Of a stretch of 64,000 bases of DNA, positions 29,569 through 37,078 are shown in pieces (the first letter of the stretch is position 1; each line of letters opens with the position of its first letter). Location: the NCBI RefSeq assembly GCF_004364315.1, contig NZ_SOBR01000001.1:496001-560000 (forward strand), in the 5' to 3' direction. A model generated the notes under the pieces. That model was not told the DNA's origin and ran no database searches. It worked only from the letters and a program-made list of their open reading frames with translations. This DNA comes from Chromohalobacter marismortui. Lineage in GTDB: Bacteria; Pseudomonadota; Gammaproteobacteria; Pseudomonadales; Halomonadaceae. Position numbers and translations under genes: made by a program.

Positions 29569-29636
29569 TAAGAAAGACTGCCCGGGCCGCGCTGGCCCCT
29601 TGGTGAGCGGCGACGGGGACAGGCCAGAGCGGAGGT

Positions 29637-29658
29637 CCGATTCCAGGGAAGGAATCGG
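29637..29658 (+). repeat. Hairpin upstream of dinG
   Basis: A perfect 8-bp inverted repeat CCGATTCC (29637-29644) and GGAATCGG (29651-29658) with a 6-nt loop, in the 221-bp gap before dinG. Without a T-run it may be a leader structure or operator rather than a terminator. Confidence 0.5.
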
Positions 29659-29735
29659 TAGCGCCCAGGGAAGGGGGTGCAGCACCACCGTGTCGGCCTG
29701 TCGCCGGACATGCCACGCTCCTCTATGGATGCATC

Positions 29736-31880
29736 ATGCTTGACGAGGTCCTGAAGGACGAGATACAGACCGCCTACCGGCGGGTGCTCGATGGGCTCGA
29801 GCTGACCCCGCGCTACGGGCAGCGCCTGATGATCGCCGAGATCGCACGGACCCTGGGCGGCATCGAGTCGGATGAGGCCGGACGTCGGCTGTCCAACGAG
29901 CATGTCTGTGTGCTTGAAGCGGGCACGGGGACCGGCAAGACGCTGGCCTATCTGCTTGCCGCGTTGCCCATCGCCAAGGCGCGGGGCAAGCGTTTGGTGA
30001 TTTCCACCGCCACGGTGGCCCTGCAGGAGCAGGTGCTGCATCACGACCTGCCGGCCCTCAAGGCGCATAGCGGCCTCGATTTCGAATACGCGCTGGCCAA
30101 GGGGCGGGGGCGCTACCTGTGTGTGGCGCGACTCGATCAGGCGCTGGAAGGTGGGGAGGACAACCCCACGCTGTCGCTTTTCGAGGAAGCGATGTCCTCC
30201 CGCGACGGCGATGATTTCCAGGCCCTGGCACAGGAAATGGCCGAGGCTTATTCGGCGGGGCGCTGGGAAGGCGATCGCGATAGCTGGCCGACGGGCATCG
30301 ACGATGCCGACTGGCGTCGTCTGACCATCGACCATCGCCAGTGCACCAATCGACGCTGCGGCCACTTCGGGGCCTGTGCTTTCTTCCGTGCCCGTCGCGG
30401 GCTCGATCAGGCCGACATCATCGTCGCCAACCATGACCTGGTGCTGGCGGATCTCTCCCTGGGGGGCGGGCTGGTATTGCCGTCGCCCAAGGACTGCATC
30501 TACGTCTTCGACGAAGGACACCACCTGCCCGACAAGGCCCTGGATCACTTCTACCACCGGCTGCCGGTCAACGGCACATTGCGTTGGTTGCGCACGCTGA
30601 AGAAGTCGTTGACCGAACTCAATACCGCGCTGGCCGTGCAGCCGACCCTGGCGCGTCTGTTGGCGAGCCTGCCGGAGGCGATCGCGGCCCTGGAGCCGCG
30701 CCTGGGTGAGGCCTTCGCCATGGGCCATCGCCTCGCCGAGCGCGAGGAAGGGCTGCCCGACGACGCCACCGATGCCGTGCATCATCGCTTTCCAATGGGC
30801 CGTGTGCCGGAGGCGTTGAGCGAGCAGGCCCAGTCGATGGTGACGGCGTTCGCCGAACTGTCGCGCACGCTCGAAAGCATGGCGGATATCCTGCGCGAGA
30901 GCCTCGACCCCGAAAAAGCCACCGGCTTGCCGCGCGAGCAGGCCGAATCCTGGCTGCCATTGATCGCCTTGCTGCATGGCCGAGCCCTGGAGGCACATGC
31001 CTTGTGGCAGGCATTGGCGACGCCGGACCCCGAGGATGGCGTGCCACAGGCGCGCTGGTTGACCTTCGAGCGTGTCGCCGGCGAGGCCGAGTTGACGTTT
31101 TCTGCCAGCCCTGTCTCGGCCGCCGAGACTCTGGCACGTCATTTGTGGGGCACCTGTCACGGGGCCGTGGTGACCTCGGCGACGCTGACTGCGCTCAACC
31201 GTTTCGAGCGTCTTCAGGAGCGCGCCGGCCTTGCCAATCGCTATCGCTATCAACGCTTGCCGAGTCCCTTCGACTATTCCCGCGCGGTGCTCAGCGTGCC
31301 GCCGGAGGCCGTCGACCCCAGCAACCGCGAGGCTCACGAGCGGGCGCTGATCGACTTCACCCAGGCGCTCGGCGAACGCGAAGCGGTGCTCATGCTGTTT
31401 TCGTCGCGCAAGCAGCTGCGCGCGGTGCTGGAGGCGTTGCCACAAGCGGTACGCGAGCGGGTCGTGGCCCAGAACCATCTGCCCAAGCGCGAGTTGCTCC
31501 AGCGCCATCGGGCACGCGTCGATGCCGGGGAGGGCAGTATCATCTTCGGGTTGGCCAGTTTCGCCGAAGGCGTCGACTTGCCGGGCGAATATCTTACCCA
31601 TGTGGTGATTACCCGATTACCGTTCTCGGTGCCCGACGATCCAGTAGGGGCGACCCTGGCGGAGTGGATCGAGCGTCGAGGCGGCAATCCGTTCATGCGC
31701 ATCTCGGTGCCGGATGCCTCGATTCGCCTGGTCCAGGCCTGCGGTAGATTGATCCGCAAGGAGGCCGATCAGGGGCGGATCACACTGCTCGATCGGCGTG
31801 TACTGACGCGGCGTTATGGCAGGGCGCTGCTCGACTCCTTGCCGCCTTTCCGGCGTGAAATCGACGGCGTGATGCAGTAA
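29736..31880 (+). CDS. dinG: ATP-dependent DNA helicase DinG
   Basis: A 714-aa XPD-like 5'-3' helicase that unwinds D-loops and R-loops. Walker A is EAGTGTGKT (about 60-68). The iron-sulfur cluster cysteines are seen in RYLCVARL and the CTNRRCGHFGAC segment, and the DEGH box lies near 258 (VFDEGHHL). C-terminal motifs include FGLASFAEGVDLPGE and VQACGRLIRKEADQG. The length equals E. coli DinG (716). In E. coli it belongs to the LexA regulon; I saw no clear LexA box in the upstream gap. Confidence 0.93.
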   Translation: MLDEVLKDEIQTAYRRVLDGLELTPRYGQRLMIAEIARTLGGIESDEAGRRLSNEHVCVLEAGTGTGKTLAYLLAALPIAKARGKRLVISTATVALQEQVLHHDLPALKAHSGLDFEYALAKGRGRYLCVARLDQALEGGEDNPTLSLFEEAMSSRDGDDFQALAQEMAEAYSAGRWEGDRDSWPTGIDDADWRRLTIDHRQCTNRRCGHFGACAFFRARRGLDQADIIVANHDLVLADLSLGGGLVLPSPKDCIYVFDEGHHLPDKALDHFYHRLPVNGTLRWLRTLKKSLTELNTALAVQPTLARLLASLPEAIAALEPRLGEAFAMGHRLAEREEGLPDDATDAVHHRFPMGRVPEALSEQAQSMVTAFAELSRTLESMADILRESLDPEKATGLPREQAESWLPLIALLHGRALEAHALWQALATPDPEDGVPQARWLTFERVAGEAELTFSASPVSAAETLARHLWGTCHGAVVTSATLTALNRFERLQERAGLANRYRYQRLPSPFDYSRAVLSVPPEAVDPSNREAHERALIDFTQALGEREAVLMLFSSRKQLRAVLEALPQAVRERVVAQNHLPKRELLQRHRARVDAGEGSIIFGLASFAEGVDLPGEYLTHVVITRLPFSVPDDPVGATLAEWIERRGGNPFMRISVPDASIRLVQACGRLIRKEADQGRITLLDRRVLTRRYGRALLDSLPPFRREIDGVMQ

Positions 31881-31911
31881 GAGGCGAGGCACTCACTCGG
31901 TAGTCGACGGG

Positions 31912-31936
31912 CCGACCCCGCGCCAGGCGGGGTCGG
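31912..31936. terminator. Terminator between convergent dinG and DAHP synthase
   Basis: A 10-bp G+C-rich stem CCGACCCCGC (31912-31921) with GCGGGGTCGG (31927-31936) and a 5-nt loop, in the 68-bp gap between convergent genes. It lacks a T-run on either side, so termination would rest on the stem. Confidence 0.65.
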
Positions 31937-31948
31937 GAACACGGAAGG

Positions 31949-33028
31949 TCATGCGCCGCGTTGGCGCGTGGCCAAGGCCGGCTTCAACTTCTCGTTCATT
32001 TCGTGCATGGCCGTTTCAGTCGTCGGCCAGTCAATGCAGGCGTCGGTGATCGACACGCCATACTGCAGCTGCGAGCGATCTTCGGGGATCTTCTGGTTGC
32101 CCCAGCCGATATGTGACTCGATCATCAGTCCCATGATCGAGGTGTTGCCCTCGAGGATCTGGTTGGCGATGTTCTCCATCACCAAGGGCTGCAGCGAGGG
32201 GTCCTTGTTGGAGTTGGCGTGGGAGCAGTCGACCATGATGTTGGGCGTGACGCCGGCCGCGCGCAGCTCTTTTTCGGCGAGCGTCACGCTGACACTGTCA
32301 TAATTGGGCTTGCCGTTGCCGCCGCGCAGTACGACATGACCGTAGGGATTGCCGCGTGTGCGGATGACGGCCACCTGGCCGCCTTGGTCGATACCCAGGA
32401 AGTTGTGCGGGTGGGCGACGGACTTGAGGGCATTGACCGCGACGTCGAGGCTGCCATCAGTGCCGTTCTTGAAGCCGACCGGTGACGAGAGCCCGGATGC
32501 CATCTCGCGGTGCGTCTGGGACTCCGTGGTCCGCGCCCCGATGGCCGACCAGCTGATGCAATCCTGCAAATACTGCGGCGAGATGGGGTCGAGTGCCTCG
32601 GTGGCCAGCGGCAGCCCCATTTCGGCGAGCTCCACCAGCAGGTGCCGAGCGGTGCGCAACCCTTCCTGGATATCGAAGGTGTCGTCGAGGTGGGGATCAT
32701 TGATCAGTCCCTTCCAGCCGACGGTGGTACGCGGCTTCTCGAAATACACGCGCATCACGACGTACAGGCTGTCGCTGACCGCGTCGGCCAGCTGGCGCAG
32801 GCGGCGTGCATAGTCGCGCGCGGCATCCACATCGTGGATCGAGCACGGGCCGATGACGACGACCAGACGCGGGTCGTCGCCGTCGAGGATCCGTTGCACG
32901 GTTCGGCGTCCCTCGAGTACCGTGCGCTCGGCTGCCTCGGTAAGGGGAATTTCACGCTTGAGCGCCTCGGGTGTGACCAGCACGTCCTGGGCGAGGACGT
33001 TGATGTTATTGACCTGCTGTTCTGACAT
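31949..33028 (-). CDS. aroF: 3-deoxy-7-phosphoheptulonate synthase (class I, AroF-like)
   Basis: A 359-aa DAHP synthase that condenses phosphoenolpyruvate and erythrose 4-phosphate at the entry of the shikimate pathway. IGPCSIHD, MRVYFEKPRTTVGWKG, WSAIGARTTESQ and GFKNGTDG are all present, as are the metal ligands around VDCSHANSNKD. The segment GIDQGGQVAVIRTRGNP and the C-terminal region read more like the tyrosine-sensitive AroF than AroG or AroH, but feedback specificity cannot be fixed by eye. It is convergent with dinG and divergent from the rpoE locus. Confidence 0.88.
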   Translation of the reverse strand: MSEQQVNNINVLAQDVLVTPEALKREIPLTEAAERTVLEGRRTVQRILDGDDPRLVVVIGPCSIHDVDAARDYARRLRQLADAVSDSLYVVMRVYFEKPRTTVGWKGLINDPHLDDTFDIQEGLRTARHLLVELAEMGLPLATEALDPISPQYLQDCISWSAIGARTTESQTHREMASGLSSPVGFKNGTDGSLDVAVNALKSVAHPHNFLGIDQGGQVAVIRTRGNPYGHVVLRGGNGKPNYDSVSVTLAEKELRAAGVTPNIMVDCSHANSNKDPSLQPLVMENIANQILEGNTSIMGLMIESHIGWGNQKIPEDRSQLQYGVSITDACIDWPTTETAMHEMNEKLKPALATRQRGA

Positions 33029-33264
33029 TCCGCTACCTGTAGATATGTGTCGCGAAGGGCATCGGTTTCGCTTGCGAAGAAGCGTTACTATCGCTTGTCG
33101 GTGCCGGAAAAATCAATGTCAGGGGCGAACTTCTCGATAGGATGGCGGTCAATGCTCGGATGCCATCAGCGCATCCGCCGCTTTATCGCCTTGATGAGGC
33201 GGGCAGAAAAAGGAACACTAGGCATTACTTAAGTTAAGCAAGTGGATCGGCCGCATGACCCTAA
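33029..33264. other. Intergenic region upstream of DAHP synthase
   Basis: The left part of the 530-bp gap before rpoE. It should hold the promoter of the minus-strand DAHP synthase gene, but no clear -10/-35 pair or attenuator peptide was recognised. The short open frames here lack ribosome sites and are not supported. Confidence 0.4.
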
Positions 33265-33403
33265 GCTCTGTTTGAAAAATCGACGAGCGATGGCCAGACA
33301 AGGCAAAAATTGGCGAAAAAGCGGAGTTTACGCGGGGTAAATGAGTATTTTGAGTCAATTTTTAACGCCGTATGGGCGCGCGCAGGCATTTTCCAGACAA
33401 AGC
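33265..33403. repeat. 139-bp ungapped imperfect palindrome (MITE-like element)
   Basis: Two 67-nt arms (33265-33331 and 33337-33403) flank a 5-nt centre GCGGG. The 16-bp ends match at 13 positions (GCTCTGTTTGAAAAAT against the complement of ATTTTCCAGACAAAGC). A second block AAAAATTG (33305-33312) pairs with CAATTTTT (33356-33363), and the core is TTTAC-GCGGG-GTAAA. All blocks are in one register without gaps. It is more A+T-rich than its surroundings and has no coding capacity. It looks like a non-autonomous mobile or repetitive palindrome. Confidence 0.75.
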
Positions 33404-33502
33404 GTAGGTCTTCGCCCAATTTCGTCCATTACCTTGATTATTCAGCGCCCCGTGGGCTCGACTGGAACATGATGACCACACAGCCGATACGTTTTTTCTG
33501 CG

Positions 33503-33524
33503 CTGGCGCCTGGGACGGCGCCTC
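33503..33524. repeat. 22-bp palindromic element, copy A (before rpoE)
   Basis: CTGGCGCC-TGGGAC-GGCGCCTC, with the self-complementary GGCGCC arms. It ends 34 bp before the rpoE ATG, so it probably lies in the rpoE leader. A copy identical at 20 of 22 positions lies before mucD (35249-35270), and both follow a run of T residues. Confidence 0.65.
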
Positions 33525-33558
33525 GCTTTATGGTGCCTCCAGCACAGGGGGGGAATGA

Positions 33559-34164
33559 ATGGGCACAAGGGAAACCGACCGTCAGCTCGTCGAGCGTGCC
33601 CAGAAGGGAGACACCCGGGCTTTCGATCTTCTGGTCAAGAAGTACCAGCACAAGATTCTCGGCCTGATCGGGCGCTATGTGCATGATCCCGCCGAAGTCC
33701 AGGATGTCGCACAGGAAGCCTTCATCAAGGCATACCGTGCCTTGGGCAAGTTTCGTTCCGAAAGCGCTTTCTACACATGGATGTACCGCATCGCCATCAA
33801 CACCGCCAAGAATCATCTCGTCTCACGCGGTCGTCGGCCACCGGGCAGTGACATGGATATCGTGGACGCCGAGGTGCTCGATCACAGCGGGCGCTTGTCG
33901 GATATCGAGACGCCGGAAGCCGCCTTGCAGCGCGACCAACTCGAGTCGGCTGTGTTCGAGGCCATCGAGAATCTGCCCGAGGATCTACGTACCGCCATCA
34001 CGCTGCGCGAGATGGATGGACTCGCCTATGAAGATATCGCCAATATCATGCAGTGTCCGGTGGGGACGGTGCGGTCGCGCATCTTCCGTGCGCGTGAGGC
34101 GGTGGACAAGGCGATCGAGCCGTTGTTGAACGTGCCGCGTCAGGCCGGTGCCACGGTCGAGTGA
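33559..34164 (+). CDS. rpoE: RNA polymerase sigma factor RpoE (AlgU)
   Basis: A 201-aa extracytoplasmic-function sigma factor for envelope stress. Region 2 has QDVAQEAFIKAYRALGKFR and SAFYTWMYRIAINTAKN. Region 4 has LPEDLRTAITLREMDGLAYEDIA and the HTH CPVGTVRSRIFRAREAV. It resembles E. coli RpoE and Pseudomonas AlgU along its whole length. A GGGGGGA ribosome site precedes the ATG. rseA follows after 219 bp, an unusually long gap for this operon, and it contains a sigma-E-like promoter. Confidence 0.96.
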   Translation: MGTRETDRQLVERAQKGDTRAFDLLVKKYQHKILGLIGRYVHDPAEVQDVAQEAFIKAYRALGKFRSESAFYTWMYRIAINTAKNHLVSRGRRPPGSDMDIVDAEVLDHSGRLSDIETPEAALQRDQLESAVFEAIENLPEDLRTAITLREMDGLAYEDIANIMQCPVGTVRSRIFRAREAVDKAIEPLLNVPRQAGATVE

Positions 34165-34207
34165 TGGGCGCGAGTGAGAAAAAAGTGGCGCTGGATGCGT
34201 TCAAGAG

Positions 34208-34235
34208 GGAACTGTCGGGCCACTTTGACGTCTCA
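34208..34235 (+). promoter_or_regulatory. Sigma-E-like promoter before rseA
   Basis: GGAACTG (34208-34214), a 15-bp spacer, then GTCTCA (34230-34235). The E. coli sigma-E consensus is GGAACTT-N15-GTCTAA, so 6 of 7 and 5 of 6 positions match. It lies in the rpoE-rseA gap, about 150 bp before rseA, and would let sigma-E raise its own anti-sigma factor. Confidence 0.65.
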
Positions 34236-34383
34236 CCGGGTACTAGTGAATGAGGGCGCTGTTGACGTCAGGTAATCGGGGCGCTCGTGGAAGATGTCAC
34301 AACCAGGCGTCGCCACACGTATAGCGTCGTGTAGCGCCCAGTAGACGATGGGCATTCGTCTTCTCGAATGTGAGGGTGTAGGT

Positions 34384-35154
34384 ATGAATCAGAACGTGCG
34401 AGAGTCCTTGTCCGCGCTGATGGATAATGAGGGCGATGACCTCGAGATGCGTCGTGTCATGAAATCGCTGCAAGACGCGCCGGACGATGCCGAAACATGG
34501 CGGCGTTATCACTTGGCGCGCAGCATGATGCAACGTGACCGCAGTGTGGATGTCAGCACGGACCTGTCCGCGGGTATCATGGCTCGCCTCGCTGAAGAGC
34601 CTGGGCCATCGGAGGCCACGACGCAGGAAACGCGTCGCAGCGTGCCCTTTTCCTTCGCAGGCAGTACCGCTGTCGCCGCCGCCGTCTCCTTGATGGTGAT
34701 CACCGGCGTGCAGGTATACAACGCCAATACGCCCAGTGGTCTCGGCGGGGACGGGGCGGAGTTTGCCAGCGATGACGCGTCCTCGGGAGCGTTGTCTCCC
34801 GGCGAGCGCGGGGCCAGCGTGCAGCCGGCGTCTCTGCAAAGCGCTCCTTCGGGCATCGAGGCCATGCCGGCGAGTTTCGGAGGAGGCAGTACGGGCTTCT
34901 TTACCGCGTCGTCCAGCGACAACCCGGTGTTTCCCAATTTCGCCCCTCCTGAGCCAAGTGGCGTCATGGAAGTCAGCATGGGCGGATCACTCTTTTCCGA
35001 CTCGCTGCCCCAGACGGCACACAGCGACTACGAACAGTCACGGCTTCTTCAGGCATATCTGAAAAAGCAGCATGCCGATGCGATGGGCGACGCCTGGATG
35101 TCGTCTTCTCGCGTACCCGATGGTACGGGCGCCGAGGTGACGAGCCAGCCTTGA
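34384..35154 (+). CDS. rseA: Anti-sigma-E factor RseA (MucA)
   Basis: A 256-aa single-pass inner-membrane anti-sigma factor. The N-terminal cytoplasmic domain (1-80) has the RseA opening NVRESLSALMDNEGDDLEMRRV and WRRYHLARSMM. One membrane segment lies near 90-111, and the periplasmic part is Ser/Gly/Pro-rich and poorly conserved. DegS/RseP-type proteolysis of such proteins releases sigma-E. The start at 34384 is chosen because it gives the family N-terminus. No rseB (mucB) follows; a strong terminator does. Confidence 0.9.
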   Translation: MNQNVRESLSALMDNEGDDLEMRRVMKSLQDAPDDAETWRRYHLARSMMQRDRSVDVSTDLSAGIMARLAEEPGPSEATTQETRRSVPFSFAGSTAVAAAVSLMVITGVQVYNANTPSGLGGDGAEFASDDASSGALSPGERGASVQPASLQSAPSGIEAMPASFGGGSTGFFTASSSDNPVFPNFAPPEPSGVMEVSMGGSLFSDSLPQTAHSDYEQSRLLQAYLKKQHADAMGDAWMSSSRVPDGTGAEVTSQP

Positions 35155-35202
35155 CCTTGCGTCGCGGGCGGCTTGGCATGACCGTCGACGCTATCATGTA
35201 AG

Positions 35203-35243
35203 AGGCGCGCCACCTGTCGGTTGTCAGGGGCGCGCCTTTTTTT
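35203..35243 (+). terminator. Terminator after rseA
   Basis: Stem AGGCGCGCC (35203-35211) with GGCGCGCCT (35229-35237), extended inside by CCTG/CAGG around one bulged base, then seven T residues. A strong intrinsic terminator that ends the rpoE-rseA unit before mucD. Confidence 0.92.
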
Positions 35244-35248
35244 GTCGT

Positions 35249-35270
35249 CTGGCGCCGGGGATGGCGCCTC
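35249..35270. repeat. 22-bp palindromic element, copy B (before mucD)
   Basis: CTGGCGCC-GGGGAT-GGCGCCTC, differing from copy A before rpoE at two positions only. It lies directly after the rseA terminator and 23 bp before the sigma-E-like promoter of mucD, so it could be a shared protein-binding site. Confidence 0.65.
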
Positions 35271-35292
35271 TTCAACTTATCGCGTTGTTCGG

Positions 35293-35320
35293 TGAACTCC
35301 TGTGCCGTTAAGGTATCAAT
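35293..35320 (+). promoter_or_regulatory. Possible sigma-E promoter of mucD
   Basis: TGAACTC (35293-35299), a 15-bp spacer and ATCAAT (35315-35320), compared with GGAACTT-N15-GTCTAA. The -35 matches at 5 of 7 and the -10 at 3 of 6 positions. Its position between the terminator and mucD, whose family is sigma-E controlled in other species, supports it. Confidence 0.45.
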
Positions 35321-35441
35321 GAAGTTGTCGGCGTCGTTATGCAGGGCGTCGATTCATGGTGGGTCGGCCTCGTGCGCTGGCCTTGTCAATGTGGCTCCTC
35401 GTTTTGGTTAACGAGTTCACGCTTTTTATCAGGAGTCTTTG

Positions 35442-36878
35442 ATGGAACGTCTGTCTCGCTATTTCTCTCCTTTTTTACTGGCGTTGGTAACGTTATGTGC
35501 CGCGCAGTTCGCCCAAGCGCGCGAATTGCCTGATTTCACCCAGCTGGTGAAAGACGCCGCGCCGGGTGTCGTCAATATCTCCACGACCAGCACTGTCGAA
35601 AGGCGCGGGATGCAGGGATTCCCTTTCGGTGGTCAGGATGTCCCTGAAATCTTTCGACGCTTTTTCGGCGACCAAATGCCGCCCATGATGCCGGGAGTGC
35701 CCGGCCAGGGCATGGAAGAAGAGCGTCATTCGCTGGGGTCGGGCTTCGTCATCAGTCGCGATGGCTACATCATGACCAATGCCCATGTGGTCGATGGTGC
35801 CGACGAGATCGTGGTGCGCTTCAACGACCGCCGCGAACTCAAGGCCACCCTGGTGGGTGCCGACAAGAAAACCGATGTCGCCGTCCTCAAGGTCGATGCC
35901 AATAATCTTCCCGTGCTGGAGATGGGCGATTCCGACGAGCTGCAAGTCGGGGAGTGGGTCGCGGCCATCGGGTCGCCTTTCGGCTTCGATCACTCGGTGA
36001 CGGCAGGGATCGTCAGTGCGATCGACCGCACGCTGCCGAGCGATGCCTACGTTCCCTTCATCCAGACCGATGTGGCGATCAATCCCGGCAACTCCGGTGG
36101 GCCGCTGTTCAATCTCGATGGCGAGGTCGTCGGCATCAACTCCCAGATTTATACCCGCAGCGGTGGTTTCATGGGGGTTTCCTTCGCCATTCCGATCAAC
36201 GTGGCGATGGATATCGCCGACCAATTGAAAGATTCCGGGCACGTCAGTCGTGGCTGGCTTGGGGTGGTCATTCAGCCGGTATCTCAAGACCTGGCGGAGT
36301 CCTTCGGTCTCGACGAGGCGCGCGGGGCCTTGATTTCCCAGGTCACCGATGACAGCCCTGCCAGCGAGGCCGGGCTCAAGGCCGGCGATGTGGTGCTGGC
36401 GGTGGATGGCCAGACAGTCCAGGATTCGAGCACCTTGCCCCGCCTGGTGGGGCGTGTCTCGCCCGGCGATGACGTGACGCTGAAGATCCTGCGCGACGGC
36501 GAACCGCGGAAAATCGACGTCACGGTGGGCCATTGGCCGAAAGAGGGCGAAATGGTATCCGGTTCACCGCACCAGGAGGACGGTAGCCAAGCGCGTCTGG
36601 GGGTCGCGGTCAGCGATCTCGACGAGCGGATGCGCAGCCAGCTGGGCGTCGATGACGGTGTCGTGGTGCGTCAGGTCGACCCGCGAGGCGCTGCGGCGGC
36701 TGCCGGGATTTCGCCGGGCGATGTCATCGTCAGCTTCAATGGCCAAACGATCGATAGCACCGATACGCTGATGCAGGCGGTGGACGCGGCCCCCACCGAT
36801 CGTGCCATCCCGGTGCGCATCGTGCGTGACGGTCAAGCGTTGTTCGTGGCGCTGCGCCTGCAGTCCGACGATGAGTAA
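35442..36878 (+). CDS. mucD: Periplasmic serine protease/chaperone MucD (DegP-like)
   Basis: A 478-aa HtrA-family protease that clears misfolded envelope proteins. A signal peptide ends near AQA (25-27). The catalytic triad is His115 (TNAHVVDG), Asp145 (KTDVAVLK) and Ser218 (NPGNSGGPL). Two PDZ domains follow (about 260-350 and 375-470), each with a GLKAGD- or GISPGD-type loop. AGGAG precedes the ATG at 35442. In Pseudomonas mucD lies after algU-mucA-mucB-mucC; here it follows rseA directly but with its own likely promoter. Confidence 0.95.
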   Translation: MERLSRYFSPFLLALVTLCAAQFAQARELPDFTQLVKDAAPGVVNISTTSTVERRGMQGFPFGGQDVPEIFRRFFGDQMPPMMPGVPGQGMEEERHSLGSGFVISRDGYIMTNAHVVDGADEIVVRFNDRRELKATLVGADKKTDVAVLKVDANNLPVLEMGDSDELQVGEWVAAIGSPFGFDHSVTAGIVSAIDRTLPSDAYVPFIQTDVAINPGNSGGPLFNLDGEVVGINSQIYTRSGGFMGVSFAIPINVAMDIADQLKDSGHVSRGWLGVVIQPVSQDLAESFGLDEARGALISQVTDDSPASEAGLKAGDVVLAVDGQTVQDSSTLPRLVGRVSPGDDVTLKILRDGEPRKIDVTVGHWPKEGEMVSGSPHQEDGSQARLGVAVSDLDERMRSQLGVDDGVVVRQVDPRGAAAAAGISPGDVIVSFNGQTIDSTDTLMQAVDAAPTDRAIPVRIVRDGQALFVALRLQSDDE

Positions 36879-36908
36879 CGCCGCCGTGGTACGTCCCGGC
36901 TAGGCATC

Positions 36909-36932
36909 GAGGCCCCGCTCCGGCGGGGCCTC
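36909..36932 (+). terminator. Terminator after mucD
   Basis: A 10-bp stem GAGGCCCCGC (36909-36918) with GCGGGGCCTC (36923-36932) and a TCCG loop, 30 bp after the mucD stop. The T-tail is weak. Confidence 0.8.
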
Positions 36933-37078
36933 GTCATGTCGATCATGGCCCCTCGCTGTCCATGGAAGGTGCTTGCCGGTACAATGCCTTTCAATTGAAT
37001 TGTTCATCGCTCCGCGTACGCTCGCCTAACAGCCTGTCGGGCTTGGCCGGATCGTGTTTTTGACTCAGGTAGGACTTG

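Noticed and set aside
29568-31601. A 677-codon minus-strand open frame opposite dinG
   Set aside because: The plus strand encodes all DinG helicase motifs; the antisense product is low-complexity and rich in Gln, Arg and Gly.
33464-33491. Autogenous sigma-E promoter of rpoE (GGAACAT-N15-GATACG)
   Set aside because: The -35 is good but the -10 does not fit GTCTAA; too weak to list as a feature.
33310-33558. An 82-codon open frame before rpoE
   Set aside because: It runs through the palindromic element and the rpoE leader, lacks a ribosome site and resembles nothing known.
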